A stretch of DNA of 64,000 bases from Rhabditoides inermis (lineage: Eukaryota > Nematoda > Chromadorea > Rhabditida > Rhabditidae), in the NCBI GenBank assembly GCA_963966185.1, contig CAWZYM010000040.1, positions 110,001 through 174,000 of the forward strand, written 5' to 3'. Shown here piece after piece: positions 55,800 through 64,000 of the stretch. Position 1 is the first letter of the stretch, and each line of letters opens with the position of its first letter. The notes beneath the pieces are model-generated. The model had not been told where the DNA came from. It made no database searches and was given only the letters and a program-made list of their open reading frames with translations. The position numbers were made by a program, and so were the translations under genes.

Positions 55800-55923
55800 A
55801 TGTCCCGCTCTTTCGAGGGGATTCCAAAAACCATAGAAACTCATATTTGCAAGCCGCCACGGAATTCTTTAGTAAAAGGCGAAAGAATTTCACGGTTAAC
55901 TGTCGGTTCGCAAGAGGATGCAT
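55800..55923 (-). ncRNA. U5 snRNA, copy 37, altered Sm site
   Basis: Carries the same Sm-site A-to-G change as copy 36, and shares its T9 run beside the gene. Confidence 0.88.
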
Positions 55924-56054
55924 AACACCATCCATTGGCTGACAAAAGCAGAAGCCGCGGCAAAAGGGCGCCGGGTTCACCGCCATCGTCTTGCAAGAGC
56001 AAAACAGTGAGAGACGCATAATAGGACAGCGAGGGTGAACTGAACAAAAAGTTC

Positions 56055-56126
56055 TGGAGGTATGGGGAATTGAACCCCAGCCCTCTCCCATGCTAAGGGA
56101 GCGCTCTACCACTGAGCTATACCCCC
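56055..56126 (-). tRNA. tRNA-Ala(AGC), copy 38
   Basis: Standard form. Confidence 0.97.
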
Positions 56127-56469
56127 ATGTGAGAGAGACGAAGATAAAAGTGTAGACACGCGGACTGGATCTGCCAGCGGGGAATGAAAAGGTACGACTA
56201 TGGCAGGGATCGAACCTGCAATTGAAATCTTCTCCTTCGTAGGTCGTAGGACTACGCGTTATTCATTGCGCCACACAGGATATTCTTATTGAGCTCCGCA
56301 TGTTTCGTGAGTGTTTGATCATTTAATATATTCTCGCTAACATTGATAACTAGTAACCTGCAGAAGATGTTATCGAAAAAAAAACGTTATGAACGGTAAC
56401 CGCTTGATCAACAATAGTGATGAGTTGAAGATAATAAAAGAACAAAACCGATGGTAACAACAAAAGATA

Positions 56470-56542
56470 CGACCATGGCAGGGATCGAACCTGCAATCTT
56501 CTGCTCCGTAGGCAGACGCGTTATCCATTGCGCCACACGGCC
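56470..56542 (-). tRNA. tRNA-Arg(ACG), copy 38
   Basis: Same as copy 1. Confidence 0.97.
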
Positions 56543-56798
56543 ACGCTCTGCTCTCACTCTAAAGCCAAGATGAGCGGTGACCCACCCTGCAACTGTTGCT
56601 TTTTCTCCAACACCAGCTGCCATGACTGTGACACGATTAAACCTTCATTCTTCATTGATTTTCACTGTTGCAAACGGTCGCACTGTGATGTTCTCTCTAT
56701 AAAAGGTGACCTGTGACCTAGCCCGAAGCGCTGGCTTCTCGGTCGTCCGACTGACACGACTTTGAAATCGTATTTTTTTTAAAACAACGTTCGTATTT

Positions 56799-56851
56799 AT
56801 GTCCCGCTCTTTCGAGGGGATTCCAAAAATCATAGAAACTCATATTTGCAA
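56799..56851 (-). pseudogene. U5 snRNA, copy 38, 3' part
   Basis: Normal Sm site and 3' hairpin, cut after TTGCAA exactly as in unit 31, and joined to a second retrotransposon 3' end. The 5' part is not found in this window. Confidence 0.92.
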
Positions 56852-56961
56852 TGATAAAAGAGATTTATTATCAATCTCAATGGTTGGGGGGAGGTGTTGA
56901 TGTTGTGCATGGTGCGGGGTGCGGGTTGGGTGTGGAGGTCCGGCCGCTCCCGTCGACGGTC
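56852..56961 (-). mobile_element. 3' end of a second U5-inserted retrotransposon copy
   Basis: About 110 bp nearly identical to 43296-43403 (a few substitutions and one extra G), joined to U5 at the same base. Its terminal bases are CTCTTTTATCA where the full copy has CTCTTTTATAA. It breaks off at GACGGTC, where the composite repeat begins; the rest is either lost or displaced beyond the window. Confidence 0.9.
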
Positions 56962-57974
56962 GCAGCGCCCGCTGCGCCTGGCTGTGCAAAATGCCCTATG
57001 GTTTCCGTCCGTCCATCGCTCTACCGCGCCAGCCACTACTCCTATCTAGCCAAACGTGACATCGATCCGATGGTCTCGGTCCCGAGATGCAGGATTCCAA
57101 TTTTCAGATCTTTATCTATCATATCCGCGGAGCTATAAGCTCCAGAAAGTCCGACGAAATAGCGCGTAATCAGAGAGAGTCAGACAGAAAACAGGCGAAA
57201 TAGTGTGTGAGGCGAGGAGACGGGTCACTGGCGAATCTGCTGCGGCGAGTAGACCTTACAAGAACGAGCACTGCGGATCGCAGACTTCAGTTATCGAAAA
57301 ACGGTTTCGACGTCACTCCTCTACACTCCCTCACCTACAAATCTGCCCGTAATCTTTTTATAACTCCTCCTGGTTTCTTTTCACGAAGTGATTTAGTCGA
57401 GGCGAGGCGACACCAAACAGTTGTCGCGGGCTGTTCAAGAAAACTAGGCAATCGTGTAAGGTCTTCCTTCACTACAACATGTATATAGGTGGCCACTAAA
57501 CTTCTACCAAAATTTGCATCTTTTTGTGACCTCTGAGGCCCGCTATCAATTAAATTCCTCTAATCGACGTAGTTTTATTGCCCCGCGACGAGAGAGTGTG
57601 GCGAGGTGAGAGTGCGCCAGCTGTCAGTCTGTCTGATGTCAGAGAAAGAGACAGTCAATTGTGCAAATGAGCGAGAACATCACCACGCACTACGAAATAG
57701 CTCACCACACTCCAACAAACTGCGCGATTACTATATTCTGAGTAAATACAATGAAACATTACTATATGCACTCACGTCATTCTATATTCAATCATAGAAG
57801 TGAGGCGAGGCGAAATAGTATGTAACCTCCTTTTCTCATTTCTCTTTTTTCGTCTCTCTCTCTCTCTCTCCCTCTCTTCCTCTCTCTATATCTCTTTCTC
57901 TTATATTTTATAATATTAGACCAGTGATAACTATTAATTATACTTGGATCTATAATAAATAATAATTGTCAACC
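56962..57974. repeat. composite repeat, left module A (copy 1)
   Basis: About 1 kb that recurs at 59377-60590, roughly 95 percent alike by eye outside the CT tract. It starts with a GCAGCG-CC-CGCTGC inverted repeat and ends before the satellite in AATTGTCAACCAGCTACTG. A reading frame (57207-57488, plus strand) has a counterpart in the other copy, but no known domain. Confidence 0.8.
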
Positions 57975-58995
57975 AGCTACTGATATGATTTTACCGTGGA
58001 GTGTGCCGGAGCGCCCTCTATGTGCACACGAGAGATTGAAAGATCAGAGAGTAGGAGATAATGCATATCGATATCAGTGATCAGTATATTATAATAATTA
58101 CTGATCTACTGATCGGCTTTGACCGCGGAGGCGCGCGAAGCGTGCCGGAGCGCCTTCTATGTGCATACGAAAGAGTAAAAAAATCAGAAAATCGGAAAAA
58201 ATGCATATCAGGATCAGTGATCAATATATTATTATAATTACTGATCTACTGATCGACTTTGACCGCGGAGGTGCGCGGAGCGTGCCGGAGCGCTTTCTAT
58301 GTGCATACGAGAAAGTGAAAGATCAGAGAGTCGGAGAAAAATGAACATCAGTAGCAGTGATCAATCTATTCTTAATATTACTGATCTACTGATCGACTTT
58401 GACCGCGGAGGCGCGCGGAGCGTGCCGGAGCGCTTTCTATGTGCATACGAGAAAGTGAAAGATCAGAGAGTCGGAGAAAATTCATATCAGTAGCAGTGAT
58501 TAATATATTCTTATTAATACTGATTGACTAATCAACTTTGACCGCGGAGGCGCGCGAAGCGTGCCGAAGAGCTTTCTATGTGCATACGAGATAGTGAAAT
58601 ATCAGAGAGTCGGAGAGAATGCATATCAGTATCAGTGATCAATGTTTTATTATAATTACTGATCTACTGATTGGCTTTGACCGCGGAGGCGCGCGAAGCG
58701 TGCCGGAGCGCTTTCTATGTGCGTACGAGAGAGTAAAAGATCAGAGAGTAGGAGAGAATGCATATCAGTATCAGTGATCAATGTTTTATTATAATTACTG
58801 ATCTACTGATCGGCTTTGACCGCGAAGGCGCGCGAAGCGTGCCGGAGCGCCCTCTATGTGCATACGGAAGAATAAAAAATCAGAGAGTAGGAGAGAAGGC
58901 ATATCAGTATCAGTGATCAGTATATTATTATAATTACTGATCTACTGATCGGCTTTGACCGCGGAGGCGCGCGGAGCGTGCCGGAGCGCCTTCTA
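57975..58995. repeat. 139/140-bp satellite, block 1 (about seven monomers)
   Basis: Monomers are in phase at GACCGCGG (58121, 58261, 58401, 58540, 58679, 58818, 58957). Each has an AT-rich inverted repeat (TCAGTGATCAGTA with TACTGATCTACTGA) and a GC-rich hairpin (GGCGCGC-GAA-GCGTGCC). Confidence 0.93.
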
Positions 58996-59160
58996 AAACA
59001 AAGGGGAGAGAGAGAGAAGCGGAGAAACGGAAAGTGTAGTTTAGTTATAACATATTTATCACTCATATACCGATAGTCTTCGGCTGCATCTCGGAGCGCC
59101 TTCTATGAGCATAGGTAAGATAATATCAGTCGAGAAGCAAAAATTATCAACCAGCTACTG
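58996..59160. repeat. composite repeat, right module B (copy 1)
   Basis: Follows the satellite and recurs almost unchanged at 63829-63960. Contains GAAACGGAAAGTGTAGTTTAG and ends in the same TCAACCAGCTACT motif found at the end of module A. Confidence 0.75.
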
Positions 59161-59376
59161 TTAGACTGTGACACTGTTCAAACATTTGATAATACTGTAA
59201 TTTAAAATTAAGGAAATACAACAATGATCTCTCATTTTTTAAAACCCCTGACAACAGCACTTCTAGCTCAGCTCCTAATAGCACTTCCAGAGCACATATC
59301 AAGTCAATCTATATATCAATCGATAGATAATTTTCTCCTCTATTTTATACCAATATTTCTAGCGCGCGAAGCGCGC
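59161..59376. other. single-copy spacer between composite repeats
   Basis: AT-rich, no gene seen. Ends in the perfect hairpin TAGCGCGC-GAA-GCGCGCTA at about 59361-59379, next to module A copy 2. Confidence 0.5.
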
Positions 59377-60277
59377 TAGTCGCAGCGCCCGCTGCGCCGG
59401 TCTGGCTAAATGCCCTATGGTTTCCGTCCGTCCATCGCTCTACCGCGCCACCCACTACTCCTATCTAGCCAAACGTGACATCGATCCGATGGTCTCGGTC
59501 CCGAGATGCAGGATTCCAATTTTCAGCCCTTTATCTCTCATATCCGCGGAGCTATAAGCTCGAGAAAGTCCGACGAAATAGCGCGTAATCAGAGAGCGTC
59601 AGACAGAAAAGCAGTGAAATAGTGTGTCAGATGAAGAGACGGTTAGGTCGTTGAACGGTTGCAACGAGTAGACCTTACAAGAACGAGTACTGCGAATCGC
59701 AGACTTCAGCTTTCGAGAAACGGTTTCGACGTCACTCCTCTACACTCCCTCACCTACAAATCTGCCCGTAATCTTTTTATAAATCTTCCTGGTTTCCTTT
59801 CACGAAGTGATTTAGTCGAGGCGAGGCGACACCAAACAGTTGTCGCGGGCTGTTCAAGAAAACTAGGCAATCGTGTAAGGTCTCCCTTTACTACAACATG
59901 CAAATAGGTGGCCACTACACTTCTACCAAAATTCGCATCTTTTTGTGACCTCTGACGCCTGCAATCAATTAAATTCCTCTAATCGACGTCGTTTTATTGC
60001 CCCGCGACGAGAGAGTGTGGCGAGGTGAGAGTGCGCCAGCTGCCAGTCTGTCTGATGTCAGAGAAAGAGACAGTCAATTGTGCAAATGAGCGAGAGTATC
60101 ACCATGCACTACGAAACAGCTCACCACACTCCAACAAACTATTTTCTGAGCACATACAATAAAACAATACTATATGCACTCACGTCATTCTATATTCAAT
60201 CATAGAAGTGAGGCGAGGCGAAATACTATGTAACCTCCTTTTCTCATCTCTCTCCTTTACTTATCCCTCTCTTCTCA

Positions 60278-60331
<54 letters not shown>

Positions 60332-60455
60332 CCTCTCTCCCTCTCTTCCTCTATCTCTCTCTTATATATTATGATTTTAGATTATTGATAACTATGAAGT
60401 CTACTGGGATCTAAAATAAATAATAATTGTCAACCAGCTGCTCATCCCACTCTCT

Positions 60456-60506
<51 letters not shown>

Positions 60507-60590
60507 GCTCGCTTAAATTTTATAATATAAGACCAGTAATAACTATAAAGTATATTTGTATCTCTAATAAATAAAAATTGTCAACCAGCT
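59377..60590. repeat. composite repeat, left module A (copy 2)
   Basis: Longer than copy 1 because of expanded CT tracts at 60281-60360 and 60450-60510. Its end (TCAACCAGCT) is partly duplicated around the second tract. Confidence 0.8.
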
Positions 60591-63500
60591 ACTGATAGGC
60601 TTTTACCGCGGAGTGTGCCGGAGCGCCCTCTATGAGCATACGAGAGAGTGAAAGATCAGAGAGTAGGAGAGAATGCATATCAGTATCAGTGTTCAATATA
60701 TTATTATAATTACTGATCTACTGATCGGCTTTGACCGCGGAGGCGCGCGTAGCGTGCCGGAGCGTCCTCTAAAGGCATACGAGAGAGTGAAAGATCAGAG
60801 AGTCGGAGAAAATTCATATCAGTAGCAGTGATCAATGCATTCTTACTATTACTGATCTACTGATATATTTTGACCGCGGAGGCGCGTGGAGCGTGCCGGA
60901 GCGCTTTCTATGTGCATACGAGAGAGTGAAAGATCAGAGAGTCGGAGAAAATTCATATCAGTAGCAGTGATCAATGCATTCTTACTATTACTGATCTACT
61001 GATATATTTTGACCGCGGAGGCGCGTGGAGCGTGCCGGAGCGCTTTCTATGTGCATACGAGAGAGTGAAAGATCAGAGAGTCGGAGAAAATTCATATCAG
61101 TAGCAGTGATCAATGCATTCTTACTATTACTGATCTACTGATATATTTTGACCGCGGAGGCGCGCGGAGCGTGCCGGAGCGCTTTCTATGTGCATACGAG
61201 AGAGTGAAAGATCAGAGAGTCGGAGAAAATTCATATCAGTAGCAGTGATCAATATATTCTTACTATTACTGATATACTGATCGACTTTGACCGCGGAGGC
61301 GCGCGGAGCGTGCCGGAGCGCTTTCTATGTGCATACGAGAAAGTGAAAGATCAGAGAGTCGGAGAAAATGCATATCAGTAGCAGTGATCAAGATATTCTT
61401 ATTTTTACTGATCTACTGATATACTTTGACCGCGGAGGCACGCGAAGCGTGCCGGAGCGCTTTCTATGTGCGTACGAGAGAGTGAAAGATCAGAGAGTAA
61501 GAGAGAATGCATATCAGTATCAGTGATCAATAAATTATTATAATTACTGTTCTACTGATCGGCTTTGACCGCGGAGGCGCGCGAAGCGTGCCGAGCGCCC
61601 TCTATGTGCTTACGAGAGAGTAAATTATCAGAGAGTAGGAGAAAATGCATATCAGTATCAGTGATCATTATATTATTATAATTACTGATCTACTGATCGG
61701 CTTTGACCGCGGAGGAGCGCGAAGCGTGCCGGAGCGCCCTCTATGTGCTTACGAGAGAGTAAATTATCAGAGAGTAGGAGAAAATGCATATCAGTATCAG
61801 TGATCAACATATTCTTATTATTACTGATCTACTGATATACTTTGATCGCGGAGGCGCGCGAAGCGTGCCGGAGCGCTTTCTATGTGCATACGAGCAAGTG
61901 AAAGATCAGAGAGTCGGAGAAAATGCATATCAGTAGCAGTGATCAATATATTCTTACTATTACTGATATACTGATCGACTTTGACCGCGGAGGCGCGCGG
62001 AGCGTGCCGGAGCGCTTTCTATGTGCATACGAGAAAGTGAAATATCAGAGAGTCGAAGAAAATTCATACCAGTAGCAGTGATCAACATATTCTTATTATT
62101 ACTGATCTACTGATATACTTTGATCGCGGAGGCGCGCGAAGCGTGCCGGAGCGCTTTCTATGTGCATACGAGCAAGTGAAAGATCAGAGAGTCGGAGAAA
62201 ATGCATATCAGTAGCAGTGATCAATATATTCTTACTATTACTGACATACTGATCGACTTTGACCGCGGAGGCGCGCGGAGCGTGCCGGAGCGCTTTCTAT
62301 GTGCATACGAGAAAGTGAAAGATCAGAGAGTCGGAGAAAATGCATATCAGTAGCAGTGATCAAGATATTCTTATTTTTACTGATCTACTGATATACTTTG
62401 ACCGCGGAGGCGCGCGAAGCGTGCCGGAGCGCTTTCTATGTGCGTACGAGAGAGTGAAAGATCAGAGAGTAAGAGAGAATGCATATCAGTATCAGTGATC
62501 AATAAATTATTATAATTACTGTTCTACTGATCGGCTTTGACCGCGGAGGCGCGCGAAGCGTGCCGAGCGCCCTCTATGTGCTTACGAGAGAGTAAATTAT
62601 CAGAGAGTAGGAGAAAATGCATATCAGTATCAGTGATCATTATATTATTATAATTACTGATCTACTGATCGGCTTTGACCGCGGAGGCGCGCGAAGCGTG
62701 CCGGAGCGCCCTCTATGTGCTTACGAGAGAGTAAATTATCAGAGAGTAGAAAAAAATGCATATCAGTATCAGTGATCAGTATATTATTATAATTACTGAT
62801 CTACTGATCGGCTTTGACCGCGGAGGAGCGCGAAGCGTGCCGGAGCGCTTTCTATATGCATACGAGAAAGTAAAATATCAGAGAGTCGAAGAAAATTCAT
62901 ACCAGTAGCAGTGATCAACATATTCTTATTATTACTGATCTACTGATATACTTTGATCGCGGAGGCGCGCGAAGCGTGCCGGAGCGCTTTCTATGTGCAT
63001 ACGAGCAAGTGAAAGATCAGAGAGTCGGAGAAAATGCATATCAGTAGCAGTGATCAATATATTCTTACTATTACTGATATACTGATCGACTTTGACCGCG
63101 GAGGCGCGCGGAGCGTGCCGGAGCGCTTTCTATGTGCATACGAGAAAGTGAAAGATCAGAGAGTCGGAGAAAATGCATATCAGTAGCAGTGATCAAGATA
63201 TTCTTATTTTTACTGATCTACTGATATACTTTGACCGCGGAGGCGCGCGAAGCGTGCCGGAGCGCTTTCTATGTGCGTACGAGAGAGTGAAAGATCAGAG
63301 AGTAAGAGAGAATGCATATCAGTATCAGTGATCAATAAATTATTATAATTACTGTTCTACTGATCGGCTTTGACCGCGGAGGCGCGCGAAGCGTGCCGAG
63401 CGCCCTCTATGTGCTTACGAGAGAGTAAATTATCAGAGAGTAGGAGAAAATGCATATCAGTATCAGTGATCATTATATTATTATAATTACTGATCTACTG

Positions 63501-63828
63501 ATCGGCTTTGACCGCGGAGGCGCGCGAAGCGTGCCGGAGCGCCCTCTATGTGCTTACGAGAGAGTAAATTATCAGAGAGTAGGAGAAAATGCATATCAGT
63601 ATCAGTGATCAATAAATTATTATAATTACTGATCTACAGATCGGCTTTGACCGCGGAGGCGCGCGAAGCGTGCCGGAGCGCCCTGTATGTGCTTACGAGA
63701 GAGTAAATTATCAGAGAGTAGAAAAAAATGCATATCAGTATCAGTGATCAGTATATTATTATAATTACTGATCTACTGATCGGCTTTGACCGCGGAGGCG
63801 CGCGAAGCGTGCCGGAGCGCCTTCTTGA
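60591..63828. repeat. 139/140-bp satellite, block 2 (about 23 monomers, higher-order structure)
   Basis: Same monomer as block 1. A variant with GTTCTACTGA and a CCGAGCGCC deletion recurs at 61549, 62521 and 63354, that is at 972 and 833 bp, seven and six monomers. The order of monomer types between these marks is repeated, so multimers were duplicated. Confidence 0.93.
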
Positions 63829-64000
63829 GCAAAGGAGAGAGAGAGAGAAAAGCGGAGAAACGAAAAGTGTAGTTTAGTTATAACATATTTATCACTCATA
63901 TACCGATAGTCTTCGGCTGCATCTCGGAGCGCGAGAATCAAAAATTATCAACAAGCTACTCAGAGAGTGGGAGAAAATGCATATCAGTATCAGTGATCAA
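63829..64000. repeat. composite repeat, right module B (copy 2) and start of a further satellite block
   Basis: Module B copy 2 ends near 63960; the last 40 bp (from CAGAGAGTGGGAG) are again satellite monomer, so the repeat domain continues past the window. Confidence 0.75.

Larger units (their letters stand above)
49864..56851. repeat. tandem RNA-gene array, right block (units 32-38)
   Basis: Resumes with the 5' part of the U5 gene of unit 31 and continues for seven more units of 998-1001 bp. The last U5 gene (unit 38) is cut at the same base pair as unit 31 by a second copy of the retrotransposon 3' end. Units 35-37 carry most of the sequence divergence seen in the array. Confidence 0.97.

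Noticed and set aside
57000..57060. tRNA-derived SINE promoter in module A
   Set aside because: The minus strand has an A-box-like stretch (GGCGCGGTAGAGCG) but no B box at the right distance.

Overview
The window is nuclear DNA from a nematode. Three observations support this: multi-exon genes with short GT-AG introns, two nicotinic acetylcholine receptor genes of the nematode type, and an exact 22-nt nematode SL1 spliced-leader exon at 49569-49590 on the minus strand. The species cannot be named from the sequence alone.

Layout. (1) 238-7980: two head-to-tail, plus-strand, non-alpha acetylcholine receptor subunit genes, possibly an operon; most of their longer introns carry CT or GA microsatellites. 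(2) 8057-8481: a small retroelement tail bounded by a 12-bp target duplication. (3) 9482-11795: a 13-exon short-chain dehydrogenase of the retinol/steroid dehydrogenase type. (4) 12467-56851: a tandem array of 38 units of about 999 bp. On its minus strand each unit carries a tRNA-Ala(AGC), a decayed tRNA-Arg, a tRNA-Arg(ACG) and a U5 snRNA gene. A TATA box, small hairpins and a T8 run on the plus strand may mark one more short RNA. (5) 43296-49863: a 6.57-kb non-LTR retrotransposon with one intact ORF of about 1997 codons. Its domains are zinc fingers, a Ulp1-like cysteine protease, reverse transcriptase and a restriction-like endonuclease. It sits inside the U5 gene of unit 31, in the same orientation as U5. 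The 3' end of a second, related copy (56852-56961) sits at exactly the same U5 position in unit 38. (6) 56962-64000: a composite repeat made of a 1-kb module, a 139/140-bp satellite and a short end module. One complete composite is present, then a second module and satellite array, and a third array begins at the right edge.

Most notable is the retrotransposon. It belongs to the NeSL/R2/Utopia-like group, whose members often insert into SL, rRNA or U2 genes, but here both insertions are in U5 snRNA. It also carries the SL1 exon 7 nt upstream of its first ATG, as if descended from an SL1-inserting element or adapted to exploit an SL1-type leader. I do not recall a described U5-specific element; a repeat-database search would settle novelty. 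The tandem units supply many spare U5 genes, so insertion can be tolerated, and the U5 promoter could drive the element.
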